Positions 51,696-61,627 of a DNA stretch of 64,000 nucleotides are shown piece by piece. A program made the position numbers and the translations under genes. The notes beneath the pieces are model-generated. The model saw only the letters and a list, made by a program, of their open reading frames with translations, was not told the origin of the DNA and made no database searches. Numbering within the stretch: the stretch's first letter is position 1; every line of letters begins with the position of its first letter. Source of the stretch: Microvirga arsenatis (GTDB lineage: Bacteria; Pseudomonadota; Alphaproteobacteria; Rhizobiales; Beijerinckiaceae); NCBI RefSeq assembly GCF_009910705.1, contig NZ_JAAAXJ010000007.1, forward strand, positions 180,952 through 244,951, given 5' to 3'.

Positions 51696-52571
51696 ATGAA
51701 GGGCATCATTCTGGCTGGTGGCAGCGGAACGCGCCTGCATCCAATGACGTATGTGACGTCGAAGCAGTTGCTGCCGATCTACGACAAGCCAATGATCTAT
51801 TATCCGCTGACAACACTGATGTTGGCGGGCATCCGTGACATCCTGGTCATCTCCACGCCCGACGATCTTCCACGCTTCAAGCAGCTCCTCGGAAGCGGCG
51901 AACAATGGGGTATTCGGCTCTCCTACGCGGAGCAACCGAAGCCGGAAGGTCTGGCTCAAGCTTATATCATCGGAGCCGACTTCGTCGCAGGCGGCCCCTC
52001 GGCTCTCATCTTGGGCGACAACGTTTATTACGGCCATGGGCTGACCGAGTTGCTGCGCTCGGCCGCTGCCCGCACTTCGGGAGCATCCGTTTTCGCCTAT
52101 CATGTGACGGATCCGGAGCGGTATGGCGTAGTCGAGTTCGATGCGAAGGGTCGGGCGATCTCGATCGAAGAGAAACCGAAATCGCCGCGTTCCAAATGGG
52201 CAGTTACTGGCTTGTATTTCTATGATCATCAGGTGGTGGACATTGCAGCCAGCTTAAAACCTTCTGCGCGCGGCGAACTCGAAATAACTGATGTTAACCG
52301 TGCCTACCTTGAGAGAGGGGAACTCCAGGTCGAGGTGATGGGCCGTGGTTACGCCTGGCTGGATACGGGCACGCCGGACAGCCTTGTGGAAGCCGCCGAG
52401 TTCGTACGGGCGCTCGAAAAGCGTCAAGGCTTCCGGATCGCTTGCCCTGAGGAGATCGCCTATAATGCGGGGTGGATCGATCGAGAGCAGCTTGCTGCAC
52501 TCGGCAGCAAGATTTCGAAAAGTACCTACGGGCAGTATCTTATGGATATTGCCAAGGGCATTTTAGACTGA
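51696..52571 (+). CDS. rfbA: Glucose-1-phosphate thymidylyltransferase
   Basis: A 291-residue nucleotidyltransferase. Nucleotide-binding loop: [46 protein letters not shown] is the metal-binding D; and the Lys in EEKPKSP follows. It makes dTDP-glucose for the 4,6-dehydratase upstream. The start at 51696 (MKGIILAGG) is standard. A+T content begins to rise in and beyond this gene. Confidence 0.96.
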   Translation: MKGIILAGGSGTRLHPMTYVTSKQLLPIYDKPMIYYPLTTLMLAGIRDILVISTPDDLPRFKQLLGSGEQWGIRLSYAEQPKPEGLAQAYIIGADFVAGGPSALILGDNVYYGHGLTELLRSAAARTSGASVFAYHVTDPERYGVVEFDAKGRAISIEEKPKSPRSKWAVTGLYFYDHQVVDIAASLKPSARGELEITDVNRAYLERGELQVEVMGRGYAWLDTGTPDSLVEAAEFVRALEKRQGFRIACPEEIAYNAGWIDREQLAALGSKISKSTYGQYLMDIAKGILD

Positions 52572-52708
52572 TGCAAGACTACGATCGTCATTGGGGCCTT
52601 CATTCTTACCTACGAGGTAAGATCTCAACAGATAAGCAATTGCGTGGTTCTTCCCAACGTTGCTGAAACAATGTAGATGTTCAACGCTAGACGATAAGAG
52701 ACTATGCA

Positions 52709-53248
52709 ATGCAGACAGTCGCCGAGTTGGACGAGTTTTATCATCGAGCCGACCCTTGGGGTTATGAAAACAATCCTGATGATCGAGAGAGAAAGAGAAA
52801 GCTTTTATCTTTGCTCCCGAGCGGTGAGCTAAACCGGACCTTAGATATTGGGTGCGGCGATGGGTTTATCACATTTGATCTGCCCGGAAAGAGCGTGGTT
52901 GGCGTTGACCTCTCGACACGTGCGATCGAATTTGCAAAGCAGCGAGCATCTGTACGAGAGGATGGTGACCGCTTCGAGTATTACGCTATGAGTCTTTTTA
53001 ATTTAAGTAAAAAGGCTTTAGGTTCATTCAATTTGATTGTAATCACTGGTGTTCTATACAAGCAATATATCGGAAGTTCCTCAGCGCTCGTCAACTTGAT
53101 TATAGATGATCTTCTTGAGCCGGGTGGGTATTTGGTCTCTTGCCATATCAATGAATGGCTCATGTCGAGTTTTCCTTACAACCGGGTTGACGCGTCTCTC
53201 TACAACTATAGAGGGTACACTCATAAGCTGGAAGTCTACAAGAAATGA
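52709..53248 (+). CDS. SAM-dependent methyltransferase (NodS-like fold)
   Basis: A 179-residue class I methyltransferase. SAM motif I is LDIGCGDGFITFDLPG; VVGVDLSTRAIEFAKQR gives the acidic loop; the front end ELDEFYHRADPWGYENNPDDR has the 'F-Y-x-x-x-D-P-W-G-Y' pattern shared by NodS and similar nodulation/glycan methyltransferases. It overlaps the next gene by 4 bases (ATGA at 53245-53248), and both are A+T-rich compared with the upstream genes. It probably methylates a sugar or amino-sugar in the glycan (inference). Confidence 0.82.
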   Translation: MQTVAELDEFYHRADPWGYENNPDDRERKRKLLSLLPSGELNRTLDIGCGDGFITFDLPGKSVVGVDLSTRAIEFAKQRASVREDGDRFEYYAMSLFNLSKKALGSFNLIVITGVLYKQYIGSSSALVNLIIDDLLEPGGYLVSCHINEWLMSSFPYNRVDASLYNYRGYTHKLEVYKK

Positions 53249-56200
53249 TCATCTGTTATCACAAGGTTCACCCTGAAGTTAAATCCTACTGGTACGTTTC
53301 TGTAGATCAGTTTGATCGTCATATGGCTGCGCTTCGTGCGTATGACGTTGTGTATCTTGATGAATATGACCCAAAGAATCCTCGGCATGCCGTCATAACC
53401 TTTGATGGTATTTACGGCAACATCGCCGAGTATGCGCTCCCCATCCTGGAGAAATATGGATATCCGTTCGAATTATTCATTGTAGGCGACTATATTGGTC
53501 GAGAGAATGACTTTGATCAGCATGTCGAGCCGCCGTGTGCCTTTGCGGATTATGAACAGCTGAAACTACTCGTTTCAAAAGGCGGGCGTGTTCAGTGGCA
53601 CACCGCTACCCACAAACGTCTGAGTGGCTTGTCATCCAGTGATTTGCAACGAGAGCTTACCCCTCCAGATCAGCTTCGCTCGCTCTTTCCTTCGCCGCAT
53701 CTTGAGTGGTTTGCATATCCACACGGCGATCATGATGCAGAAGTCGTTTCGCAAGTTGAAAGTCGCTTTAAAGGAGCACTGGCTTGCGACGATGGTGACG
53801 ACAACAATCGTTACCGTTTAACAAGGCTTCTACTCGCAGAAAAGCACAATTTGTTCAAAAACAAGGTGTCGCTGATCGTCGCAAATTACAACTATGGACA
53901 CCTGCTGCCCGACGCAATGGACTCAGTTTTCAATCAGACGATACCGCCAGATGAAATTCTGATCATTGATGATGCATCGATCGACTCTTCTCGTGAAATC
54001 TTGAAGAGGTATGCTGATCGGGTAAGAGTTGTAATCAATGAACGCAATCTAGGGATTGTTGAGAATTTTAGGAAAGCAGTCTCGCTTACATCGGGCGAGT
54101 ACATAGCGTTCCTTGGAGCTGATAATCGGTTGCGGAGTGACTACATTGAAAAAATGCGCGCTGCGTTAGATGCCAACCCAAACGCAGCTGTTGCGTATTC
54201 TGATATGATGCTCTTCGGGCCTCGTGCCTCAATTCTCGCCGAGCAGGTAGGTGCTAAACCTTTCGCGAGAAGCACTAATGAAAATTGGCCTCTTTACTAC
54301 TGGGAGTTTCCCGAGCCGACCGAAGAGGCGCTGGCAGGCCTACGAGAGCGAAACTTCATCCACGGATCGTCTATGTATCGTCGGTCCGATTATGAGGCCG
54401 TCGGCGGCTACCGGAAAACCTCAGGTCCGGAGGATCATGATCTCTTCTATCGGATGATCTTGAGAGGGCGTGACGCTGTTCGTGTTCCACATCCCATTCT
54501 GGAGTATAGACAGCACTCCGCGGCCCAGGCAAATACAGTATTGCTCCTGGAAGGAAAGATCGTTGAGCTGAATAATGCTTACCAGTTAGCGGTGCGATCG
54601 AACGAAGAGCTACAATCCAAACTTGTGAGAGCGATAGCAGATAAGGAGAATTTGGAGCGGGTGCTTACGAGCACTGAGCGAAATTTTATGAAGGTTAAGG
54701 CCTCTCTCGAAAAGACCCAAGGCATGCTCCGGAAATCCAGGGAGGAGCTTAGGGTTCTACGCTCGAAACGAGACCGCCTCCGCCGCGAGCTGGATAAAGT
54801 TCTACTGAGTGCGTCTTGGCGCATCACCGCGCCCCTGCGCCACGTAGCATCTCTATACCCAAGTCTTTCCCCGGCTGTATATAAGTTTGCTCGTGTTGCA
54901 TGGTGGACTTTTACCCTGCAACTACCAAAACGCTTGCGGCAGCATCTTGCCTTTCAAAAGAGGATACAGGTTGTCGCAAGTTCAGGCTTGTTTGATGAGG
55001 CTTGGTACCGCTCACAGCGAAAATCGCTTCGAAATCAGAAGATCGATCCGATCCGGCACTATCTCACTGAGGGGTGGCGGGATGGGCTTGATCCTCATCC
55101 GCTATTCAGTACGAAATGGTACCTGGAAACATACCCAAACGTCATTGGAGAAGGTGAAAATCCCTTCGTCCACTATCTGACCAAAGGTGCCTTCGAGAAT
55201 AAGAATCCGAACCCGTTTTTCCTCAGTCAGTGGTACCTTGAGCAAAACCCCGTAGTAAGAAAACAGGGTATGAATCCTCTGGTCCATTATGTCCGTGAGG
55301 GAGCTCAGGCAGGGCTTGCTCCTTCGAAAGATTTCGATGCTGAGTATTACGTCGCTTCGCATTCGGATGTCGCAAGCAGCAATCTTCTTCCCCTTGCGCA
55401 TTATTTCCGGATCGGGGCCGCGCAGGGGCGTGAGGCCAACCCTCGAAGAAAGCTTGAGAACAGTCAGCGGCGCCGCACTGCTTTAGGAAAAGACCTCAAA
55501 TTTCAAGCCGCTCGCCAGATCGCACTTGGTCTTGTTACGTACAACAACTCTGACGAGCAACTGGCCCGCGTTTTACGAAGCTGCGATCTGGCTCTGAAGC
55601 GTGTCGGCATGCACGAGAAGAGTTCCGTATTGATCATTGACAACGGGGCCAGCTCCAATAATCCGGACGCTGTAGGAGTTTATATCAACACACGGAAGCT
55701 TCCGTCGCGCGGCAACATTGGGTTCGGCAGCGCGCATAATGTACTTATGTCCGAAGCCTTTCGTGACGGCGCTGATGTCTACGTTGCGGTGAACCCTGAC
55801 GGAGCGCTGCACCCTGATGCACTAGGCGCGATGCTCCGCATGTCGGAAGCGGCAGAGGGCACTGCAATTATCGAAGCTTTGCAGGTTCCAGAGGAACATC
55901 CTAAAGTATACGATCAATACAGCTTCGATACTCCGTGGGCTTCCGGCGCATGCATGCTCTTGCCTAAGAGGATTTGGGAGAAGATTGGCGGCTTCGATGA
56001 GAATTTCTTCATGTACTGTGAGGACGTCGACATCTCTTGGCGAGCGCGCGCCTCAGGATTTAAGGTGAAGACTTGTCCTACAGCTATGTTTTATCACCCG
56101 ATTAGCGAACGTGAGCCGGATCGCAACTCACGACACCGCTTCCTCTCTGCCGGTGTAATACTTGCGCACAAATGGGGTAATGAAACCTTCAAGCGCAATG

Positions 56201-56325
56201 TACTGGCGCAAATGCGTGATTTGGGAATGAGTGCTCCTGACCTAACGAAGGTTAAGCGGGTCCAAGACGGAAGCAACGTTGCCGACTTCGACCATATGTT
56301 CAACTTTGCAGAAACCCGCTGGTGA
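53245..56325 (+). CDS. Giant composite glycosyltransferase: deacetylase-like, GT2, coiled coil, four 38-residue repeats, second GT2
   Basis: A 1026-residue protein. Residues about 1-200 are a polysaccharide-deacetylase-like (NodB) domain: AVITFDGIY (the usual second Asp of T-F-D-D-G is missing) and VQWHTATHKRL (H-x-x-x-H). Residues about 206-420 are a GT2 domain (VSLIVANYNYGHLLPDAMD, IIDDASID, AFLGADNRL). A coiled coil spans about 430-520 and ends in the SASWRITAPLR motif. Four ~38-residue repeats (54982-55443) share W/Y-Y and N/D-P-h-h-H-Y-h-x-x-G-x-x-x-G. Residues about 760-1010 are a second GT2 of rhamnosyltransferase type (GLVTYNNSDEQLARVL, YCEDVDISWRARASGF). It may build or edit an exported chain. 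The start is in a 4-base overlap with the methyltransferase gene. Confidence 0.82.
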   Translation: MIICYHKVHPEVKSYWYVSVDQFDRHMAALRAYDVVYLDEYDPKNPRHAVITFDGIYGNIAEYALPILEKYGYPFELFIVGDYIGRENDFDQHVEPPCAFADYEQLKLLVSKGGRVQWHTATHKRLSGLSSSDLQRELTPPDQLRSLFPSPHLEWFAYPHGDHDAEVVSQVESRFKGALACDDGDDNNRYRLTRLLLAEKHNLFKNKVSLIVANYNYGHLLPDAMDSVFNQTIPPDEILIIDDASIDSSREILKRYADRVRVVINERNLGIVENFRKAVSLTSGEYIAFLGADNRLRSDYIEKMRAALDANPNAAVAYSDMMLFGPRASILAEQVGAKPFARSTNENWPLYYWEFPEPTEEALAGLRERNFIHGSSMYRRSDYEAVGGYRKTSGPEDHDLFYRMILRGRDAVRVPHPILEYRQHSAAQANTVLLLEGKIVELNNAYQLAVRSNEELQSKLVRAIADKENLERVLTSTERNFMKVKASLEKTQGMLRKSREELRVLRSKRDRLRRELDKVLLSASWRITAPLRHVASLYPSLSPAVYKFARVAWWTFTLQLPKRLRQHLAFQKRIQVVASSGLFDEAWYRSQRKSLRNQKIDPIRHYLTEGWRDGLDPHPLFSTKWYLETYPNVIGEGENPFVHYLTKGAFENKNPNPFFLSQWYLEQNPVVRKQGMNPLVHYVREGAQAGLAPSKDFDAEYYVASHSDVASSNLLPLAHYFRIGAAQGREANPRRKLENSQRRRTALGKDLKFQAARQIALGLVTYNNSDEQLARVLRSCDLALKRVGMHEKSSVLIIDNGASSNNPDAVGVYINTRKLPSRGNIGFGSAHNVLMSEAFRDGADVYVAVNPDGALHPDALGAMLRMSEAAEGTAIIEALQVPEEHPKVYDQYSFDTPWASGACMLLPKRIWEKIGGFDENFFMYCEDVDISWRARASGFKVKTCPTAMFYHPISEREPDRNSRHRFLSAGVILAHKWGNETFKRNVLAQMRDLGMSAPDLTKVKRVQDGSNVADFDHMFNFAETRW

Positions 56326-56332
56326 TCGGACC

Positions 56333-57217
56333 ATGTCGCGCGAAGTGCTTGATGTCGTTATCCGCTTTCATGATGTGCGCCGTATTGTGGAGCTTGATCG
56401 CTGTATCTTCTCAATAGCATGTCAGAGCTATGCGCCAGTGATAGCGCATGTCGTATGTCAGCGCTTTTCTAATCAGGATCTTGAAACAGTCTCTGTGCAA
56501 CTTCAGCACTTTCGTGACTTGGCGCCCGAACTAACCATCAAGGTCCACAACATGGTGGACCCTGAACCACGCGATGCCCGATCCCTCCTGATCAACAAAG
56601 GAATATCGGAGGCTAAAGGGCGATATCTCGCTTTTTTGGACTATGATGACGTTACTTATCCTGAGGGCTACAGGACTTTGATTGGTGAACTCGCTTCTAC
56701 TGACTACGCGATTGCCTTTGGCAATATCAGGTCTGCGTACGTCAGTGTTGATGGAGACATATTCTTAACGCTTACAAAGAAGAGTGTATTTCATGGCAAC
56801 GGTGTTGTAGATCAGCTGAGGCAAAATTTCTGCCCGATACATAGCTTTGTGCTGGACCGCAAAAGGATTTCTGCCGAAGACTTGTACTTCGAACCAAATC
56901 TCAACAAGCATGAGGATTACGATTTTCTCATTCGAATATGCAGCAAGTACCTAGCAAGCTTTAATAAGCGCTCTCGGTTCGTCGGTGAATATCATAAGAA
57001 GGACGATGGGAGTAACACCATTTTGGTTTCTTCTAGTGCAACGGAAGAGAGTAGGAGGGAGTGGGAGCGTGCTGACGAGTTCTTAGAAGAGCGTCGTCGT
57101 ACGACACTCGTGAGCCCTGAGGTTCAGCGTGTCATTGGTATTTCGCAACCTGACCCGTCATTGACCGTCGCTGCGTTGATAGAGAAATTTACAGGATCTC
57201 CCTCAAACCTCTCCTAA
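56333..57217 (+). CDS. GT2-like glycosyltransferase
   Basis: A 294-residue protein. LDVVIRFHDVRRIVELDRCI opens the fold; the metal/donor region is YLAFLDYDDVTYPEGYRTLI with an asp-rich D-Y-D-D; LNKHEDYDFLIRICSKYLA resembles the GT2 acceptor motif. The C-terminus is a charged helix. It starts 7 bases after the giant gene and is also A+T-rich. The sequence is diverged, and the sugar and linkage are unknown. Confidence 0.78.
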   Translation: MSREVLDVVIRFHDVRRIVELDRCIFSIACQSYAPVIAHVVCQRFSNQDLETVSVQLQHFRDLAPELTIKVHNMVDPEPRDARSLLINKGISEAKGRYLAFLDYDDVTYPEGYRTLIGELASTDYAIAFGNIRSAYVSVDGDIFLTLTKKSVFHGNGVVDQLRQNFCPIHSFVLDRKRISAEDLYFEPNLNKHEDYDFLIRICSKYLASFNKRSRFVGEYHKKDDGSNTILVSSSATEESRREWERADEFLEERRRTTLVSPEVQRVIGISQPDPSLTVAALIEKFTGSPSNLS

Positions 57218-57282
57218 AGATCGTCGACATAGGGCTGCCTTCAATTTTCATAGATTCTGTTTCTGCCGGTGACCGGCGGCTT

Positions 57283-58606
57283 TTACCGCTGCGGTAGGAT
57301 GGTTGATGCAAGAGTAGCCAAAGCGGCCTCAGAGATCATCTCGTTGAGCTTCAGGGGGTGCTGCGGTTGGGTGGAATTGGAATAGCTGTCTGGTGGTGCA
57401 CCGTGCGGCGCAACAGGAGCAAGGGGCCAGCGCGTGGGGGCTATCCGTGGCGCAGCGTGATAGTCCCTTACGGTTCGTAGGGCACCGGAGAACGCTTGGG
57501 GCGCCTGATAGGCCAGGGAAGCTAGGGAAGAATGGGGGCCTCGCCGCATTGTGATCATCAACCCAGGACGCGATGAGCGCACGGGCATGATCCAGTCCGA
57601 AGAACAGGCTCTTGTTGAACAACTCATTGCGCATGCGGCCGTTGAATGACTCGATATAGCCGTTCTGCATCGGCTTTCCCGGAGCGATGTAATGCCACTC
57701 GATCCGGTGCTCGGCACACTAGGCCAGAATGGCATGCGAGGTGAGTTCGGTGCCGCTATCGGACACAATCATCCCTGGCTTGCCGCGCCGCCCGATCAAA
57801 GTTGTCAGTTCCGGGGAAACTCGCCGGCCTGAGATCGAGGTTCGGGGATCGCCGCCAGGCACTCCCGCATCACGTCATCGACGATGTTCAGGAAGCGGAA
57901 ACTCCGGCCGTTGGCAAACTGGTCATGGACAAAGTCCAGCGACCAGCGCGCATTGGCCTTCACCTCCACCAGAATGGGGGCCGGCATGCCCGGCGCTTGC
58001 GAACGCTCAAACCTTCCTCGCGATAGAGACGGTAAACCCGGTTCAGCCCTGCTGACTTGCCTTCACGCCGAAGTAGCACGAACAGACCCCGGTAGCCAAA
58101 ACGACGCCACTCCTGCGCCAGTTCGCGAAGGCGGGCCCGCAAGGCGGCATTGTCCACCCGGCAGGAGCAATGTCGGATCGTGCTCCGGTCGGGGCCGATG
58201 AGGAAACAGGCCCACCGCTCCGACAGGCCGAAGCTGGCCTGCATGTGCGTGAAGGCTTCGCGCTGGGCGGTGGACCCTACCATTATTTTGAGAGCAACTC
58301 GCGCAGGGCCGAGGCATCCAGCATCGCCTCAGCCAGCAGTTTCTTGAATTTGGCGTTCTCGTCTTCCAACGCATTGAGGCGCTTGGCATCCGAGACCTCC
58401 ATGCCGCCGTACATGGTCTTTCACTTGTAGAGAGTGGCTGCGGTATGCCATACTTGCGGCACAGGTCGGCCGCCTTCCCCCCCCGCCTCCTGCTAGTGCA
58501 GAATCTCGATAATTTGTTCTTCCGTAAGCCGTGAACGCTACATAGTCGGTCCTTATGATGGGCCGGACTCTAACTCCAAATGGAGGGAAATCTCGGTGGC
58601 AAGTCA
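57283..58606 (-). mobile_element. Decayed IS3-family element (OrfA/OrfB remnant)
   Basis: Minus-strand fragments in several frames rebuild an IS3-type transposase. OrfA starts at 58543, but codon 2 is TAG; another in-frame TAG (58493-58495), a TGA and a G8 run break it; the end reads MYGGMEVSDAKRLNALEDEN. OrfB pieces are 57960-58283 (LSERWACFLIGPDRSTIR, N-terminal), 57805-57987 (KANARWSLDFVHDQFANGRS, DDE core) and 57329-57670 ([20 protein letters not shown]), with frameshifts between them. A terminal-like sequence TGACTTGCCACC reads inward from 58606. The other end was not located securely. Confidence 0.85.
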
Positions 58607-58647
58607 GCAGGATATACGTGCGTGCAAGCCCCGATGCTTTAGGAACT

Positions 58648-59345
58648 CTAAGCCTTCTCAAACACGATGGTACCGGGGAAGATGTGCATGCCCTTAAGAG
58701 GCGAACTCACCTGCTGCGGCGCAGTAAAGGTGGCGCGGTTGTCGCTCAGGCCCGCGATGTCAACAAGATGCTTAACGAAACCAATCATACCGTAAGCATG
58801 CTAGACAACTCGCTTGGGAAAGTGCTCGCCATTGTGGAAAGGACGGGTCTCGTGAGTCTGGTATACCTCGCCGTGGATCCAGTCCCCCCAGTAGCCTGTG
58901 CCCTAATCCTCGACCACATAAAGGCCGTTCGACTTCAGCTTTGGGAACAAGACTTCGAAGGTTCGCTTCGACAGACTCCCGATGTATGAGGCGTCGTCGA
59001 TAGCGATTTCAATCCCCTGAGGGGCATGGGTCTTGACGAGGTCGAGCAGGAACGTTTCGTCGGCTTGGTCGCCCTGATATGGCGTTACATTGTTGAATCC
59101 GGAGAGATCGATTGGCTTAAGGTCGTGGTCAATTCCGACAATGCGGGCATTTCCGAAATAGCGGGAAGAAATCTTGGTACTCTCGCCGTTAAAGACCCAC
59201 CTCAAAGATCACGAGTGACTCCTGCTGGCGTGGGGCAAAGAAGCTTTCATAGACCTCATAATAACGCGCGGCTTTGGACCGCTCTCCGGGCCTGCCCAAC
59301 AGGGCCGCGGCAACCTCGGGCAGGCTCTGGGCGATGGGGGCGTGG
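58648..59345 (-). pseudogene. Class I SAM-dependent methyltransferase pseudogene
   Basis: The minus strand encodes a broken methyltransferase like those in glycan loci. The first part reads LPEVAAALLGRPGERSKAAR and SFFAPRQQESLVIFEVG; a one-base shift leads to VFNGESTKISSRYFGNARIVGID, then GDQADETFLLDLVKTHAPQG and DDASYIGSLSKRTFEVLFPK. It reaches YVVED and an in-frame TAG. Homology continues past it (GTGYWGDWIHGEVYQTHETR, a second TAG, then GMIGFVKHLVDIAGLSDNRA and MHIFPGTIVFEKA) to a stop at 58648. Two nonsense codons and one frameshift make function unlikely. It abuts the IS3 remnant. Confidence 0.8.
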
Positions 59346-59443
59346 CTTCTGAAACACGGGGACCTCACAAGGCGGTGTGGGTGAACCCAGGTTTAGCAGC
59401 CAATCCGGCCCGGTGGCAAGCTATGAGCAAGCAATGGTAGAGA

Positions 59444-61573
59444 CTACTTATTCCGCCTCCTGACCTCATAAACAGAAACTTGCCCGATTTGCGCTATCTT
59501 CCGCGCTCTTTGCCTTAGATATTCGTCCATTGCTCGGATGTATGCAATTTCCAGGTTGGCTCGATGAACGACATAGTTGACATTCATCTCGTCTAATAAT
59601 TTTCTAAATTGTTCACCTGTCGCTATGTTGCTGATCTGAGTACTGTACTTCGTGTTGTACCAACTCGACGAGAGAGCCGTTCCTTCAAGAAGAGCGCCAA
59701 ATGGGTCGAATGTGTAGAATACACGGGCGTTCGGCCCCGCAAGCTCATTGATCAACTTGTTTGCGAGACGTTCAGGAACTTGGTCTGTCTCGAGGTTCCA
59801 TCTCGCTTGCTGGTCAAAGGCCGCTCGAAAGTCGGTATCCCAGAGAATCCAACCTGCGGAAGGCATAAGATAAAGGTTAAAGAGGACTGCTATTCCTACG
59901 ATGATAGGTACGAGGAAACGGCCGGCAACAGCAGTAGAAGCATATTCCATTCCTCTCCCAAGCAGGAAGAACACAACTGGCAAAGCGGGATAAAAGTACC
60001 TGAGGTATTGTGACTGCGAGGCAATAATTACCAGAAACCCCACTCCGATCACGAAAGCCAAGATATCTTGTGGCTTATGACGGATAAGCAACGCGTACAT
60101 GCCAACAGGAAAGAGTAGAAGAATGCCTAAGCCGAGGGCACCATCCGCAGCCTCTAGATAGGAACTGGAACGGAATGTCGTGTTCCAGAGAAGGCTCCAG
60201 TCAAACTTTCCAGCATATCGTGGATCCACAAAGTTGACTGAAGGCCATAGCGGTGAATGAAAGATCGCATTGAAAAATGGGAAGACCGGATTCCCGGTAT
60301 CCAGCCAAGCATGAACATAGGGTATTGATGCTGCCCCACCTGCGAGCGTTACGACGAGTGCGAAAGCGCGCCACTCGCGAGGTGTCTGGTGCTTGAGTGC
60401 CAAGCCAGCAAAAAGACTGGAGCCTACGAGAAAGGCTGCAACGACACCGTGCAACTTCGCTGATACAGCAGCGGCAAGCAAAATGAGTATCGGGATAGAA
60501 TGCCTGACATTTATTGATCTCCAGGCGGACATCAATATCGCCGCGGCCGCTGTGATCCAGAGCGTCAGGGTATTCTCAACAAAAAGTGCTGCAGTTTCAA
60601 TAAATGTCAGTGGTGTTGTAACGAAGAGCACGACCGTCCAGATTGCAACGGTTCGCCCTGTGAAGGGCTCCATTGTTCGAAGCATTATGCTGGAAATCAA
60701 GATCAGGACGGCGAAATTGAAAAGGCGCGTCGCTTCCTCTCCACCTAAGCCGAAAAGCATAGTGTAAAGAAAATCGACTGTAAGCGGCATATGGGCAAAC
60801 ACCCATGTTGACGCGTCGAAGCTCCAACGGCCATGAGCCAAGATGTACGACGGAATGTAAAGATGGACTGCAAGCGCGTCGTGATAGCGTTCAGGCAATA
60901 AAGTGTAGAGCAAGTGGATCCCAAGTGCAGTGACAAGAACAACAAGCCCTATGTCACTCAGGGTCTCTCTCCATGAAAATTCCATCTTTTGAGTTCGGAG
61001 AGAGGTAGCACGGCCCTGAATCCAGGTTCTGCAAAACGCTCTGGTAGGTGTATGTGCAAGAAATACAAGTGGGAAAATACACAATATGGAGTAAAACGTA
61101 CGCGAATTAATAGGAAACCTTGCGGCTATCGAAAGAGCAATCCCGTAAACGGCGAGACCAATAGCAATGAGTTGTGCAGCTGGCGGATTTCTTTCCTCAA
61201 GGATCAAGGATGAGGCAAATGCACCTAGGAGAAAGGCCGCGCCAAGAAAAGCCACTACAGACAATGTAGCAGACAGACCACTTAGGGCAAATATTGTAAG
61301 AAATGCAAAAGCGAAAAGAGAAAAGATGAAATTTATGCGAAAGAAATAAGTTAAAATTCTCAATATAAAGCAGGCAGAAACCGCCGCCACAAAATACCAT
61401 AATAACTGAATTGCAGCTAATGAAGCCCATACTTGCTGAGAAGTCCAATAAGGCTTGATTAATTTTGTCTCCGGAAGTTTGAGAAGTGCTGCTAGCGCTG
61501 TTCCGACGACAATGACCAGCGCTCCAAGATTAATAGCGGAGAGATTTAGATTCAGGTTTGCGCTGTGTTTCAT
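59444..61573 (-). CDS. Multi-spanning membrane protein, GT-C glycosyltransferase-like
   Basis: A 709-residue integral membrane protein with roughly 14-16 hydrophobic helices and a soluble C-terminal domain of about 130 residues (ARWNLETDQVPERLANKLIN ... EVRRRNK). Acidic residues in the first extracytoplasmic loop (PERYHDALAVHLYIP) suit a GT-C fold, the type that uses polyprenyl-phosphate sugars (ArnT, mannosyltransferases). It could decorate the glycan in the periplasm. The ATG at 61573 is used; a GTG at 61582 is possible. A+T content is markedly above the window average. Confidence 0.75.
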   Translation of the reverse strand: MKHSANLNLNLSAINLGALVIVVGTALAALLKLPETKLIKPYWTSQQVWASLAAIQLLWYFVAAVSACFILRILTYFFRINFIFSLFAFAFLTIFALSGLSATLSVVAFLGAAFLLGAFASSLILEERNPPAAQLIAIGLAVYGIALSIAARFPINSRTFYSILCIFPLVFLAHTPTRAFCRTWIQGRATSLRTQKMEFSWRETLSDIGLVVLVTALGIHLLYTLLPERYHDALAVHLYIPSYILAHGRWSFDASTWVFAHMPLTVDFLYTMLFGLGGEEATRLFNFAVLILISSIMLRTMEPFTGRTVAIWTVVLFVTTPLTFIETAALFVENTLTLWITAAAAILMSAWRSINVRHSIPILILLAAAVSAKLHGVVAAFLVGSSLFAGLALKHQTPREWRAFALVVTLAGGAASIPYVHAWLDTGNPVFPFFNAIFHSPLWPSVNFVDPRYAGKFDWSLLWNTTFRSSSYLEAADGALGLGILLLFPVGMYALLIRHKPQDILAFVIGVGFLVIIASQSQYLRYFYPALPVVFFLLGRGMEYASTAVAGRFLVPIIVGIAVLFNLYLMPSAGWILWDTDFRAAFDQQARWNLETDQVPERLANKLINELAGPNARVFYTFDPFGALLEGTALSSSWYNTKYSTQISNIATGEQFRKLLDEMNVNYVVHRANLEIAYIRAMDEYLRQRARKIAQIGQVSVYEVRRRNK

Positions 61574-61627
61574 CTGGCCCACTGGAAGTTATTATTTGAG
61601 AGCGTAGTTGCGTAATAATAGGATCCA

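Noticed and set aside
54982..55443. DNA-level tandem repeat or CRISPR-like array in the giant glycosyltransferase gene
   Set aside because: The repetition is at protein level (four diverged 38-residue units); the DNA copies are far from identical and there are no spacers. No CRISPR array was seen anywhere in the window.
57729..58055. Plus-strand frames of 60-110 codons between 57.7 and 58.4 kb
   Set aside because: They are antisense to the IS3 transposase fragments and show no motif of their own.
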